DNA of 64,000 bases from Pseudomonadota bacterium (GTDB lineage: Bacteria > Pseudomonadota > Gammaproteobacteria > Burkholderiales > Sulfuriferulaceae), in contig JAJYYK010000006.1 in NCBI GenBank assembly GCA_021801025.1, positions 1 to 64,000 of the forward strand. Direction: 5' to 3'. Positions within the stretch are counted from its first letter, which is position 1. Each line of letters opens with the position of its first letter. The translations under genes were made by a program, and so were the position numbers. Shown in pieces: positions 31,138 to 40,291 of the stretch. The notes under the pieces are model-generated. The model searched no databases, was not told the DNA's origin, and worked only from the letters and a program-made list of their open reading frames with translations.

Positions 31138-31192
31138 TTTTGTTGTATTGAGAAAGCCGCTGGGTGGTTTAAAGTCGGTCAAGTAAGAGAAT

Positions 31193-31267
31193 AGGGGAGT
31201 CGCCAAGTGGTAAGGCATCGGATTTTGATTCCGACATTCGCAGGTTCGATCCCTGCCTCCCCTGCCA
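31193..31267 (+). tRNA. tRNA-Gln (anticodon TTG)
   Basis: A 75-base cloverleaf starting AGGGGAGTCGCCAAGTGG and ending CTCCCCT-G-CCA. The anticodon loop TTTTGAT gives TTG. The place between ispE and prs is conserved in beta- and gammaproteobacteria. No clear own promoter is seen, so it may be cotranscribed with ispE. Confidence 0.97.
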
Positions 31268-31278
31268 GGATTTAGCTT

Positions 31279-31314
31279 AAAGCGTGTAATGAGTGTTACA
31301 CGCTTTTATTTTTT
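31279..31314 (+). terminator. Terminator after tRNA-Gln
   Basis: GCGTGTAA (31282-31289) and TTACACGC (31296-31303) form a perfect 8-bp stem with a 6-base loop, followed by TTTTATTTTTT. Confidence 0.88.
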
Positions 31315-31384
31315 GTTCTCACACGAAATCTATGCGAAATCTGGGTTGGATGTGCTGTTTCACACTGCGATTATGGAGTGATGA

Positions 31385-32335
31385 GTGGGCTTCGAAAGTT
31401 TGATGGTGTTTTCCGGGAATGCCAATCCCCGGTTAGCTGAGGATGTGGTCAGTCACCTGAATATTCATTTGGGACGGGCGACTGTTGCCAGATTTTCTGA
31501 TGGCGAGGTCATGGTTGAGTTGCTTGAGCATGTGCGTGGTAAGGATGTCTTCGTCCTGCAATCGACTTGTGCGCCAACCAACGATAGCTTGATGGAAATT
31601 ATGGTAATCGTCGATGCGTTGCGGCGTGCGTCGGCTGGCAGGATTACAGCGGCAATTCCGTATTTCGGGTATGCGCGTCAAGATCGTCGCCCGCGTTCAG
31701 CACGGGTTGCCATTACTGCCAAGGTGGTGGCCAATATGTTGACGGGCGCTGGCATTGACCGCTTGTTGACAATGGATTTGCACGCAGACCAAATACAGGG
31801 GTTTTTCGATATTCCAGTCGATAATGTCTATGCGTCGCCAGTCTTGTTGGGTGATGTGTGGAAGCAGTCCTATGACGATTTGGTGGTGGTTTCTCCTGAT
31901 ATTGGTGGGGTGGTGCGTGCTCGGGCATTGGCCAAACGGCTGGAAGCGGAGTTGGCAATTATCGACAAACGCCGCCCGCGCCCAAATGTGGCGAAGGTAA
32001 TGAATATTATTGGTGACGTTCAAAATCGAACCTGTGTGATTATGGACGATATGGTCGATACTGCCAACACTTTGTGCGAGGCTGCAAAGGCGCTAAAGGA
32101 ACGTGGCGCGAAACGTGTGCTGGCGTATTGTACGCATCCGGTGCTGTCTGGCTCGGCAGTGCAGCGTATAGAAGAATCGGCTTTGGATGAATTGGTGGTG
32201 ACAGATACCATCCCTTTGCGAGAAGATGCCAGAGCCAGTACGCGAATCAGGCAATTGTCGATCTCAGGTCTGTTGGCTGAAACCATGCGTCGTATTAGTA
32301 ACGAGGAGTCGGTCAGCTCCCTGTTTATAGAGTAA
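31385..32335 (+). CDS. prs: Ribose-phosphate pyrophosphokinase
   Basis: A 316-residue PRPP synthase that transfers pyrophosphate from ATP to ribose 5-phosphate, feeding purine, pyrimidine, His, Trp and NAD synthesis and the hpt gene product. [18 protein letters not shown] near 97-114 and [18 protein letters not shown] near 128-145 are family signatures; the PRPP loop is [14 protein letters not shown] near 215-228. The GTG start has GGAG 6 bases upstream. It opens the conserved prs-rplY-pth-ychF run. Confidence 0.97.
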   Translation: MGFESLMVFSGNANPRLAEDVVSHLNIHLGRATVARFSDGEVMVELLEHVRGKDVFVLQSTCAPTNDSLMEIMVIVDALRRASAGRITAAIPYFGYARQDRRPRSARVAITAKVVANMLTGAGIDRLLTMDLHADQIQGFFDIPVDNVYASPVLLGDVWKQSYDDLVVVSPDIGGVVRARALAKRLEAELAIIDKRRPRPNVAKVMNIIGDVQNRTCVIMDDMVDTANTLCEAAKALKERGAKRVLAYCTHPVLSGSAVQRIEESALDELVVTDTIPLREDARASTRIRQLSISGLLAETMRRISNEESVSSLFIE

Positions 32336-32445
32336 ATGAGATAAGCGGGGCACTCAGGTGCCTCGTATGTGTCCGTCGTCTGGTCGCGGGGACGGATAAA
32401 CTAAATGCAGCCATTGGGCTGTTGTTTTTTAAATGGAGTATGAAC

Positions 32446-33036
32446 ATGGAAGTGATTGCGCAAAAACGGGACGTACAGGGTAAGGGTGCGAGCCGCCGCC
32501 TGCGTCGTAGTGGAAAAACCCCAGGCGTGGTTTACGGTGGAGATCAGCCTGCTGTAAATATTGAGTTAGAACATAATGTGCTGTTTTACGCATTGAAGCG
32601 CGAGGCGTTTCATGCATCTGTGCTGACGTTGAATTTGGATGGTGTACAACAGTCCGTTTTGTTGCGTGATTTTGTGATGCATCCTTTCCGTCAGGAAGTG
32701 CAACATATCGATTTTCAGCGTGTAGATAGCACGCATAAAATTCATGTCAACATTCCTTTGCATTTCATTAATGCTGATATTGCTCCCGGTGTGAAGCTTT
32801 CTGGCGGTAATGTGACGCACATCATGACCGAATTATTGGTCAGTTGTTTGCCGGCAGACTTGCCAGAATTCATTGAGGTGGATTTGGCTGCTCTCGCTGC
32901 AGGGCATTCTATCCATGTGGCTGATTTGAAGATGCCTGCTGGTGTAGAAGCGGTACTGACGACGAAAGGCGAAAGCCCGGCAGTTGCAGCGATCAATGTA
33001 CCTCGTGGTGGTCAAGACGAATCTGTCGAAGCGTAA
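32446..33036 (+). CDS. rplY: 50S ribosomal protein L25 (CTC/TL5 form)
   Basis: A 196-residue protein: an N-terminal L25 domain (about 1-90, [20 protein letters not shown] and GVVYGG) that binds 5S rRNA, plus the extra C-terminal TL5/CTC beta domain (about 95-190). E. coli L25 has only the first domain, so this is the long form usual in betaproteobacteria. The ATG at 32446 has GGAG 7 bases upstream. Two short hairpins lie in the 110-base interval after prs. Confidence 0.95.
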   Translation: MEVIAQKRDVQGKGASRRLRRSGKTPGVVYGGDQPAVNIELEHNVLFYALKREAFHASVLTLNLDGVQQSVLLRDFVMHPFRQEVQHIDFQRVDSTHKIHVNIPLHFINADIAPGVKLSGGNVTHIMTELLVSCLPADLPEFIEVDLAALAAGHSIHVADLKMPAGVEAVLTTKGESPAVAAINVPRGGQDESVEA

Positions 33037-33065
33037 ATTAGCGTTCTGAATATTTGCCGATATTC

Positions 33066-33644
33066 ATGCCGATGCGTTTAATCGTTGGTTTGGGTAATCC
33101 TGGCCGGGACTATATTCCGACTCGGCATAATGCCGGGTACCGGTGGCTTGAACGGTGCGCGCTATCTTTGGGCGTTTCGATGCAACCCGATGCCAAATGC
33201 TTTGGTTTGGTGGGGAGCGGTCAGGATACGCAGTCTGTGCATTTGTTGATGCCGCAAACTTTTATGAATGTCAGTGGAAAATCAGTGGGTGCCTTCATGC
33301 GGTTTTATAAGATCGCACCGGAGGATTTGCTGGTGGTTCATGATGAGCTTGATCTGCTTCCTGGTGAAGCACGTCTGAAGCAGGGTGGCGGGCACGGCGG
33401 ACATAATGGTTTGAAAGACATTATCAATGTGCTGGGCACGCAGCAGTTTTGGCGTTTGCGACTTGGAATTGGGCATCCTGGTCATCGGGATGCTGTGGCT
33501 GATTGGGTGCTCAGTTCACCTCGTGCAGATGAGTCGGCGTTAATTGAAGATGCCATGGCGAGGAGCCTGGCGCTGTTACCCCAATTATTGCAGGGTGATT
33601 TCCCTGCGGCGATGCGTGAGTTGCACACACAACCGAAACGATGA
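33066..33644 (+). CDS. pth: Peptidyl-tRNA hydrolase
   Basis: A 192-residue esterase that frees tRNA from stalled peptidyl-tRNA. [20 protein letters not shown] near the N-terminus contains the catalytic His; [12 protein letters not shown] near 64-75 and [25 protein letters not shown] near 92-115 (shown as [14 protein letters not shown] and GGHGGHNGL) are signature regions. Start could be the ATG at 33066 or at 33072; neither has a strong ribosome binding site. It is followed 5 bases later by ychF, as in many bacteria. Confidence 0.95.
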   Translation: MPMRLIVGLGNPGRDYIPTRHNAGYRWLERCALSLGVSMQPDAKCFGLVGSGQDTQSVHLLMPQTFMNVSGKSVGAFMRFYKIAPEDLLVVHDELDLLPGEARLKQGGGHGGHNGLKDIINVLGTQQFWRLRLGIGHPGHRDAVADWVLSSPRADESALIEDAMARSLALLPQLLQGDFPAAMRELHTQPKR

Positions 33645-33648
33645 AGAT

Positions 33649-34740
33649 ATGAGTTTAAAATGCGGGATTGTCGGATTGCCTAATGTGGGCAAATCTACCT
33701 TGTTTAATGCGCTTACCCGAGCGGGTATAGCGGCTGAAAACTATCCATTTTGTACCATTGAGCCGAATACCGGCGTGGTGGAGGTGCCCGATGCGCGGAT
33801 GGATGCGATGTCGCTGATTGTCAAACCGGAGCGTATGGTGCCAGCGATTGTGGAATTTGTGGACATTGCCGGTTTGGTTGCCGGTGCGTCACAGGGTGAG
33901 GGCTTGGGTAACCAGTTTCTTGCAAACATTCGTGAAACAGATGCCATCATGCATGTGGTGCGATGTTTTAATGACGACAATGTCGTGCATGTTGCTGGCA
34001 AAGTCGATCCTGTGGCGGATATCGAAACCATTCAGACAGAATTGGCGCTGGCAGATTTGGGTACCCTGGAAAAAGCCACTGCGCGTTTTCAGAAATCAGC
34101 TCGTTCTGGCGACAAAGTGGCGGCCAGGATGGTCAGTTTAATTGAATCAGTGCGTGCATGGCTGGATCAGGGAAAGCCTGTGCATGCGATGGCGCTGGAC
34201 AGTGAAGAGCGTGAGCTATTGGCACAATTGTGCTTGTTGACGTCCAAACCCGTGCTGTATGCGGCCAATGTGGACGATTCCGGTTTTGAAAATAATCCCT
34301 TGCTTGAGCGTGTGAAGCAATTTGCAGCGCATGAGGGCGCGCCGGTTGTGGTAGTGTGCGCAGCTTTGGAAGCCGAAATGGTCGATATGGATGAATCAGA
34401 CAAGACGTTGTTTTTGGCTGACTTGGGTCAGACTGAACCTGGAATGAACCGGTTGATTCGTGCGGCGTATGGTTTGCTGGGTCTCGAAACTTATTTTACC
34501 GCTGGCGTAAAAGAAGTGCGTGCCTGGACGATTAAAAAAGGCAGTACAGCACCTCAGGCGGCAGGGGTGATACACAGTGATTTTGAGCGCGGATTTATTC
34601 GTGCTGAAGTCATTGCCTATGACGATTTTGTGTCATGCGGTGGTGAGCAGGGCGCGCGTGAAGCGGGTAAAGCACGCGTTGAAGGCAAAGAGTACATAGT
34701 GCGCGACGGTGATGTGGTCCATTTTCGTTTTAATGTTTGA
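33649..34740 (+). CDS. ychF: Ribosome-binding ATPase YchF (Obg family)
   Basis: A 363-residue P-loop NTPase that prefers ATP. G1 is [12 protein letters not shown] (residues 8-19), switch II region [19 protein letters not shown] near 66-84, and the unusual G4 is YAANVDDSG (NxxE-type rather than NKxD), which explains ATP use. The C-terminal TGS domain covers about 275-360. The TGA stop lies in the -35 box of the promoter for the tRNA-tuf unit. Confidence 0.96.
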   Translation: MSLKCGIVGLPNVGKSTLFNALTRAGIAAENYPFCTIEPNTGVVEVPDARMDAMSLIVKPERMVPAIVEFVDIAGLVAGASQGEGLGNQFLANIRETDAIMHVVRCFNDDNVVHVAGKVDPVADIETIQTELALADLGTLEKATARFQKSARSGDKVAARMVSLIESVRAWLDQGKPVHAMALDSEERELLAQLCLLTSKPVLYAANVDDSGFENNPLLERVKQFAAHEGAPVVVVCAALEAEMVDMDESDKTLFLADLGQTEPGMNRLIRAAYGLLGLETYFTAGVKEVRAWTIKKGSTAPQAAGVIHSDFERGFIRAEVIAYDDFVSCGGEQGAREAGKARVEGKEYIVRDGDVVHFRFNV

Positions 34741-34765
34741 CGTAAGCAGGATTATATAAGATAAT
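34737..34765 (+). promoter_or_regulatory. Promoter of the tRNA-Tyr/Gly/Thr-tuf unit
   Basis: TTGACG at 34737-34742, 17 bases, GATAAT at 34760-34765. Transcription would begin near 34772, 8 bases before tRNA-Tyr. The -35 box includes the ychF stop codon. Confidence 0.8.
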
Positions 34766-34779
34766 AGCTGGCTTATTTT

Positions 34780-34864
<85 letters not shown>

Positions 34865-34992
34865 TTATTTTTGCTGTAATACAATTGGTTATGGCATGTT
34901 TTAAGGCTGTTTAACCGCGTATGAAGCCCGGTAAATAGCGTTGGGTTGAGCAATTAACAGTAAAGAGTCGGCAATTAGTATTGGGCGGCTGT

Positions 34993-35066
34993 GCGGGTGT
35001 AGCTCAATGGCAGAGCAGAAGTTTTCCAAACTTATGACGAGGGTTCGATTCCCTTCACCCGCTCCA
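34993..35066 (+). tRNA. tRNA-Gly (anticodon TCC)
   Basis: A 74-base cloverleaf starting GCGGGTGTAGCTCAATGG and ending CACCCGC-T-CCA. The anticodon loop TTTCCAA gives TCC. Second tRNA of the unit. Confidence 0.97.
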
Positions 35067-35127
35067 AGTGCAAATTGTACTTCAATTTGCCCTTGAAGTT
35101 TCATCGTACGAGTTTGATCAATGCAGC

Positions 35128-35202
<75 letters not shown>

Positions 35203-35250
35203 GATTTTAATTGAAACGTGTAAAGATCGTTAGGCTAAGAGGAAAAGATC

Positions 35251-36441
35251 ATGGCAAAAGGCAAGTTTGAACGGACTAAACCCCACGTAAACGTAGGTAC
35301 GATTGGTCACGTTGACCACGGCAAGACGACATTAACGGCGGCGTTGACGACGATTTTGTCGAGGAAATTTGGTGGGGAAGCAAAGAATTACGCGGACATT
35401 GATTCGGCGCCAGAAGAAAAAGCGCGTGGTATTACCATTAACACGGCGCACGTTGAATACGAAACGGAAAAGCGCCACTATGCGCACGTTGACTGTCCTG
35501 GTCACGCCGACTATGTGAAGAACATGATTACTGGCGCGGCACAAATGGACGGTGCGATTCTGGTTGTTTCAGCTGCTGATGGCCCGATGCCGCAGACCCG
35601 TGAGCACATTTTGCTGGCCCGTCAGGTGGGCGTGCCTTACATCATTGTGTATATGAATAAAGCTGACATGGTCGACGATCCGGAGCTGCTGGAACTGGTC
35701 GAGATGGAAGTGCGCGAGTTGTTGAGTAAATACGATTTTCCGGGTGACGATACGCCAATTATCACTGGTTCGGCCCTGAAAGCGCTGGAAGGTGATCAGA
35801 GTGAAATTGGTGAACCTTCCATTTTCCGTTTGGCCGATGCGCTGGACACCTACATACCGGAACCTGAGCGTGCGATTGACGGCGCATTCCTGATGCCGGT
35901 TGAAGACGTATTTTCAATCTCTGGGCGTGGTACTGTGGTAACAGGCCGTATTGAGCGCGGCATTGTCAAAGTGGGTGAAGAAGTTGAGATCGTGGGTATA
36001 CGTCCCACAGTTAAGACCACCTGTACTGGCGTAGAAATGTTCCGTAAATTGCTTGATCAAGGCCAGGCTGGTGATAACGTGGGCGTGTTGTTGCGTGGCA
36101 CCAAGCGTGAAGATGTGGAGCGGGGTCAGGTTTTGGCCAAGCCAGGTTCCATCAAGCCACACACCAGTTTCACAGCCGAGATTTATGTGCTGTCGAAAGA
36201 TGAGGGCGGTCGGCATACACCATTTTTTAATGGCTATCGTCCACAGTTTTACTTCCGAACGACAGACGTGACGGGCGCGGTTGATTTGGGCGAAGGCGTT
36301 GAGATGGTCATGCCTGGAGACAACGTGTCTGTTACAGTGACTTTGATTGCGCCTGTGGCCATGGAAGATGGTCTGCGATTTGCGATTCGTGAAGGTGGGC
36401 GTACAGTCGGCGCCGGTGTCGTGGCAAAAATTATTGCGTAA
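35251..36441 (+). CDS. tuf: Elongation factor Tu, copy 1
   Basis: The 396-residue GTPase that delivers aminoacyl-tRNA to the ribosome. G1 GHVDHGKTT (residues 18-26), G3 DCPGH (80-84), G4 NKAD (135-138), followed by the two beta-barrel domains. The protein is identical to copy 2 at 51999-53189, and the two genes differ by only five silent bases that I can find. This copy follows three tRNA genes and is the tufB position. AGAGGAAAAG precedes the ATG. Confidence 0.99.
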   Translation: MAKGKFERTKPHVNVGTIGHVDHGKTTLTAALTTILSRKFGGEAKNYADIDSAPEEKARGITINTAHVEYETEKRHYAHVDCPGHADYVKNMITGAAQMDGAILVVSAADGPMPQTREHILLARQVGVPYIIVYMNKADMVDDPELLELVEMEVRELLSKYDFPGDDTPIITGSALKALEGDQSEIGEPSIFRLADALDTYIPEPERAIDGAFLMPVEDVFSISGRGTVVTGRIERGIVKVGEEVEIVGIRPTVKTTCTGVEMFRKLLDQGQAGDNVGVLLRGTKREDVERGQVLAKPGSIKPHTSFTAEIYVLSKDEGGRHTPFFNGYRPQFYFRTTDVTGAVDLGEGVEMVMPGDNVSVTVTLIAPVAMEDGLRFAIREGGRTVGAGVVAKIIA

Positions 36442-36450
36442 CACCAAGAA

Positions 36451-36483
36451 ATCACGCAGATGCTTAATCCGCATCTGCGTGAT
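36451..36483 (+). other. Long perfect hairpin between tuf and tRNA-Trp
   Basis: ATCACGCAGATGC (36451-36463) and GCATCTGCGTGAT (36471-36483) form a 13-bp perfect stem with a 7-base loop. No T run follows, so it is not a standard terminator. It ends 8 bases before tRNA-Trp and may guide RNA processing or limit read-through into secE. Confidence 0.7.
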
Positions 36484-36491
36484 GCCAGTTT

Positions 36492-36567
36492 AGGCCAGTA
36501 GCTCAATTGGCAGAGTATCGGTCTCCAAAACCGAGGGTTGGGGGTTCGAGGCCCTCCTGGCCTGCCA
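36492..36567 (+). tRNA. tRNA-Trp (anticodon CCA)
   Basis: A 76-base cloverleaf starting AGGCCAGTAGCTCAATTGG and ending CTGGCCT-G-CCA. The anticodon loop CTCCAAA gives CCA. It lies between tuf and secE, the standard bacterial order. Confidence 0.97.
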
Positions 36568-36621
36568 AATTTACCGGAGTGCGTTCACCCTGCTTATTAT
36601 AGGTGGGGTGTTTGAATTAAA

Positions 36622-36972
36622 ATGACCGATCATATTAGATTGTTTGCTGCGGCAGTGCTGGTCATCGCAGGTATTGTCGGGTTTTATATGTTATCAGATG
36701 CCGCGATCGCTTTACGTGTGTTGATGGTGCTGGTGGGGGCCGGACTTGCTGCTGCAGTGGTGTGGCGTGGTGAGCAGGGGCAGCGTTTGCTGACCTTTTT
36801 TGGCGAATCGATCAAAGAGGCGCGTAAAGTGGTTTGGCCAACGCGTAAAGAGACTTTGCAAACTACCGCAATTGTTTTTTTGTTTGTGGTTGTGATGGCT
36901 TTTTTATTATGGCTGGTGGATGCTGGGTTAATGTCAATAATTAAATGGATGATGGGGCGGAGCGATTCATGA
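36622..36972 (+). CDS. secE: Preprotein translocase subunit SecE
   Basis: A 116-residue membrane protein with two N-terminal helices (about 6-45), the conserved cytoplasmic amphipathic segment [17 protein letters not shown] (about 64-80), and a third helix (about 83-108). It clamps the SecY channel. Three-helix SecE is the proteobacterial form. Its TGA overlaps the nusG ATG (ATGA). Confidence 0.96.
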   Translation: MTDHIRLFAAAVLVIAGIVGFYMLSDAAIALRVLMVLVGAGLAAAVVWRGEQGQRLLTFFGESIKEARKVVWPTRKETLQTTAIVFLFVVVMAFLLWLVDAGLMSIIKWMMGRSDS

Positions 36973-37502
36973 GCAAACGCTGGTACGTCGTGCACGCCTA
37001 TTCGGGCTACGAAAAATCGGTTGCCCGTGCGCTCCAAGAGCGCATAGACCGCACCGGTGCTCAAGAAAAATTTGGTCAAATTTTGGTGCCAATAGAAGAG
37101 GTCGTCGAAATGAAAGGCGGCCAGAAGTCTATTTCCGAACGCAAGTTTTTCCCGGGTTATGTCTTGGTCGAAATGGAAATGGACGAGCAAACCTGGCATT
37201 TGATTAAAAGTACACCAAAAGTAAGTGGTTTCGTGGGCGGTTCACCGACCAAGCCTACACCGATAACGGACAAAGAGGTCGATGTGATCTTGCAACAAAT
37301 TCAGGATGGGGTGCAGAAACCTCGTCCTAAAGTGTTGTTTGAAGTGGGTGAGTCTGTACGGGTAATTGATGGTCCGTTTAATGATTTTAACGGCATAGTC
37401 GAAGATGTTAATTATGATAAGAGCAGGCTGCATGTTTCTGTTTTGATTTTTGGACGTGCTACGCCGGTTGAGCTTGAGTTTAACCAGGTTGAAAAAATTT
37501 AA
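36969..37502 (+). CDS. nusG: Transcription termination/antitermination factor NusG
   Basis: A 177-residue factor that binds RNA polymerase and links it to Rho or ribosomal S10. The NGN domain starts [20 protein letters not shown] and holds [12 protein letters not shown] near 58-69; the C-terminal KOW domain has [20 protein letters not shown] near 122-141. The start at 36969 overlaps the secE stop, as in most bacteria. Confidence 0.97.
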   Translation: MSKRWYVVHAYSGYEKSVARALQERIDRTGAQEKFGQILVPIEEVVEMKGGQKSISERKFFPGYVLVEMEMDEQTWHLIKSTPKVSGFVGGSPTKPTPITDKEVDVILQQIQDGVQKPRPKVLFEVGESVRVIDGPFNDFNGIVEDVNYDKSRLHVSVLIFGRATPVELEFNQVEKI

Positions 37503-37653
37503 ATTTAAAGCAAAGTTTGTGTGGCATTGGTTGAATTATTCTTTTAACCCAATGTTGCATGGGTGGCAGAGTCAGGTAATTTGGTTTGATAACAGGGCAG
37601 GGACTGAGTTTGTCTGAACAGTTCCGTGATGACCCACTTTAAGGAGCATAGAC

Positions 37654-38085
37654 GTGGCAAAAAAAGTTGTTGGTTATGTGAAATTGCAGGTGCCTGCAGG
37701 CAAGGCAAATCCAAGTCCCCCAATCGGCCCTGCACTGGGCCAACGTGGATTGAATATCATGGAGTTCTGCAAGGCATTTAATGCTCAGACTCAAGGTATG
37801 GAAGTGGGCTTGCCTATTCCGGTCGTCATTACCGCTTACGCAGATAAAAGCTTTACCTTTGTCCTGAAAACGCCTCCGGCAACAATTCTGATCAAGAAGG
37901 CGGCTGGCATCCAGAAAGGAAGCCCACGTCCCCATACAGACAAGGTTGGAAAAATTACCCGTTCGCAAGCCGAAGAGATTGCAAAAACGAAGATGCCCGA
38001 TTTAACTGCTGCGAACATGGATTCAGCTGTTCAAACCATAGCAGGTAGTGCGCGCAGCATGGGTATTGAAGTGGAGGGTGTGTAA
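37654..38085 (+). CDS. rplK: 50S ribosomal protein L11
   Basis: A 143-residue protein of the GTPase-associated centre that binds 23S rRNA helices 43/44. N-terminal [20 protein letters not shown] and C-terminal KIGKTKMPDL-like segment ([20 protein letters not shown]) are typical. The start is GTG with AAGGAG upstream. It overlaps rplA by one base (TAATG), so the two are coupled; in E. coli L1 represses this pair. Confidence 0.98.
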   Translation: MAKKVVGYVKLQVPAGKANPSPPIGPALGQRGLNIMEFCKAFNAQTQGMEVGLPIPVVITAYADKSFTFVLKTPPATILIKKAAGIQKGSPRPHTDKVGKITRSQAEEIAKTKMPDLTAANMDSAVQTIAGSARSMGIEVEGV

Positions 38086-38777
38086 TGGCTAAGATTTCAA
38101 AGCGTTTGAAGGCGATGCGAGCCAAAGTTGATCGGTTAAAGTTATATGCTGTGAACGATGCGCTGGCTTTAATTAAAGATACCGCTGGTGCAAAATTTAA
38201 TGAATCAGTTGATGTGGCTGTGAATTTGGGCATTGATGCGCGCAAATCTGATCAATTGGTTCGTGGGTCTGTTGTACTGCCACGAGGTACGGGCAAGACA
38301 GTCCGTGTGGCCGTATTTGCACAAGGTGAAGCAGCGAATGCTGCACGTGAAGCCGGTGCTGATATTGTTGGCTTTGATGATTTGGCAACTGAAATCAAAG
38401 CAGGACGCATGGATTTCGATGTGGTTATTGCAAGTCCGGATGCGATGCGTGTCGTGGGTCAATTGGGTCAGATTCTTGGTCCACGTGGCTTAATGCCTAA
38501 CCCAAAAGTAGGTACAGTGACGATGGATGTGGCAGGTGCCGTGCGTAATGCGCGAGCTGGACAAGTCCAATACCGGACAGACAAGGGTGGTATTGTGCAA
38601 TGCAGTATAGGCAGGGCTTCATTTGAGGTGGAAGCGCTCCGCGAAAATCTTGCTACGTTGATCGATGCGCTGAATAAAGCACGTCCTACATCGGCCAAGG
38701 GCGTGTATATGAAGAAAATTTCGTTGTCGAGCACAATGGGTATCGGTATTCGTGTTGATGCAGGCAGTCTGGTTTAG
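38085..38777 (+). CDS. rplA: 50S ribosomal protein L1
   Basis: A 230-residue protein of the L1 stalk that helps E-site tRNA leave. [19 protein letters not shown] near 49-67, [13 protein letters not shown] near 126-138 and the C-terminal [12 protein letters not shown] are signatures. In E. coli L1 binds the rplK leader to repress L11-L1; a similar role is likely but not checked here. Confidence 0.98.
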   Translation: MAKISKRLKAMRAKVDRLKLYAVNDALALIKDTAGAKFNESVDVAVNLGIDARKSDQLVRGSVVLPRGTGKTVRVAVFAQGEAANAAREAGADIVGFDDLATEIKAGRMDFDVVIASPDAMRVVGQLGQILGPRGLMPNPKVGTVTMDVAGAVRNARAGQVQYRTDKGGIVQCSIGRASFEVEALRENLATLIDALNKARPTSAKGVYMKKISLSSTMGIGIRVDAGSLV

Positions 38778-39071
38778 TTAAAAGTTTGCTCTGGCTTTAT
38801 TTGTGCATGATGGATAAAGCAGGGATCAGTGTACTTTGGGCAATCAAAAATTTATATTTTGGTTGGTTATCAAAGACCGTTGGGGTTCATGAACTGTTGT
38901 GAACTTAATGAGTGAGCGCCATTTATGGCATCACGCCCAACGCAGATGGCGTGCCCTGAAACAGGAAAGATATTTGTTTCATTTAAGTGTCTCCTGATGA
39001 TAGGTCGTCGATTCTCGTTCTAAATCGATTATTTCGATATGGTGCGATGTAATGGAAAGGGGGTTAAGGCC
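38778..39071 (+). promoter_or_regulatory. Leader region of rplJ-rplL-rpoBC
   Basis: A 294-base interval with several GC-rich inverted segments, for example GCGCCATTTATGGC near 38917-38930 and its neighbours to 38953. In other bacteria L10(L12)4 binds the rplJ leader and represses translation. Position and structure suit that role; I cannot confirm the fold or find a clear promoter. Confidence 0.45.
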
Positions 39072-39593
39072 TTGAGTCTAAATCTAAAGGAAAAACAAGC
39101 GGTTGTATCATCGTTAAGTGAGAAGCTGGTTGATGCACAGGCTGTCGTTGTCGCAGAGTATCGTGGTATGTCAGTTGTGGATATCACCATTTTACGTGCG
39201 AAGGCAAGGGATCAGGGCGTATATTTGCGTGTTTTAAAAAATACGTTAGTGCGTCGTGCAATTGCTGGTACTTCATTTGCGGGTTTGGTTGATCAGTTGG
39301 TGGGTCCGTTGGTGTATGGTTTGTCCAGCGACCCTGTCGCTGTAGCAAAAGTGTTGTCTGACTTTGCTAAAACCAACGACAAGCTCATTATCAAGGCAGG
39401 TGCAATGCCAAATTTTGTGATGAGCGCAAAAGACGTTGCAAACTTGGCAAATATGCCTAGCCGTGATGAATTGTTGGCCAAACTGATGGGCACGATGCAA
39501 GCACCGGTCACACAGTTTGTACGCACATTGAACGAAGTACCAACGCGTTTTGTTCGCGGTCTTGCTGCAGTACGTGATAAACAAGCCGCTTAA
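39072..39593 (+). CDS. rplJ: 50S ribosomal protein L10
   Basis: A 173-residue stalk base protein that anchors L7/L12 dimers. It reads [18 protein letters not shown] at the N-terminus, with [12 protein letters not shown] and the C-terminal L12-binding helix. I chose the TTG at 39072 because it gives the family N-terminus and length and has a G-rich run (39059-39063) 8 bases upstream; an in-frame ATG at 39039 would add 11 unusual residues. Confidence 0.95.
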   Translation: MSLNLKEKQAVVSSLSEKLVDAQAVVVAEYRGMSVVDITILRAKARDQGVYLRVLKNTLVRRAIAGTSFAGLVDQLVGPLVYGLSSDPVAVAKVLSDFAKTNDKLIIKAGAMPNFVMSAKDVANLANMPSRDELLAKLMGTMQAPVTQFVRTLNEVPTRFVRGLAAVRDKQAA

Positions 39594-39669
39594 TTATCGG
39601 CAGGGAGTCAGTGCTGTGAAGCACGACCCCATTCGATGACTCATTATTTATTTTATCAGGAGAACGACT

Positions 39670-40047
39670 ATGGCTTTAAAAAAAGCTGAAATTTTGGATG
39701 CTATTGCTGGCATGACTGTGCTTGAATTGTCTGAGCTTATCAAAGAAATGGAAGAAAAATTTGGCGTTTCTGCTGCTGCCGCAGTGGGCGTCGCTGCTGC
39801 ACCAGCTGCAGCTGCCGCTGCCGCAGTGGAAGAAAAAACAGAATTTGATGTTATTTTGACTAAAGCTGGCGAGAACAAAGTCAACACCATTAAAGTGGTT
39901 CGCACGATTACTGGTCTTGGTTTGAAAGAAGCCAAGGATTTGGTTGATGGCGCACCTAAGGCAGTGAAAGAAGGCGTCGCTAAAGCTGAGGCAGATTCTA
40001 TTGCCAAGCAGTTGATCGAAGCCGGCGCAACTTGCGAAATTAAATAA
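39670..40047 (+). CDS. rplL: 50S ribosomal protein L7/L12
   Basis: A 125-residue stalk protein: an N-terminal dimer domain (1-35), an Ala-rich hinge (about 36-55) and a C-terminal domain with [20 protein letters not shown] that recruits translation GTPases. AGGAG precedes the ATG. A small hairpin, ATTGGC-TTA-GCCAAT, follows the stop at 40047-40061. Confidence 0.98.
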   Translation: MALKKAEILDAIAGMTVLELSELIKEMEEKFGVSAAAAVGVAAAPAAAAAAAVEEKTEFDVILTKAGENKVNTIKVVRTITGLGLKEAKDLVDGAPKAVKEGVAKAEADSIAKQLIEAGATCEIK

Positions 40048-40220
40048 TTGGCTTAGCCAATTTACCCGATTTGACGGCATTGTTGAGTGTCTTTGTAAAC
40101 CGTTTGCTGAATACATATAGAAGTTCATGACTGATTTAGTTGTAAAAAAACAGGTATGAATCTTGTTTATGTATTCGGTTTTCCTGCCTCGACATGCCGT
40201 CGGGTAACCTTGAATAGAAT

Positions 40221-40267
40221 ACAGAAAACAGCGGCAGTGAATCGTCTGACGTTGCTTTCTGTTTTTT
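40221..40267 (+). terminator. Attenuator-like hairpin between rplL and rpoB
   Basis: ACAGAAA at 40221-40227 can pair with TTTCTGT at 40256-40262, with imperfect pairing inside, and a T6 run ends at 40267. It sits 25 bases before the rpoB ATG. In E. coli a partial terminator in this interval lowers rpoBC relative to rplL; this looks like a counterpart. Confidence 0.5.
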
Positions 40268-40291
40268 GCGTAAGATCCTCCAGGAGATTTC

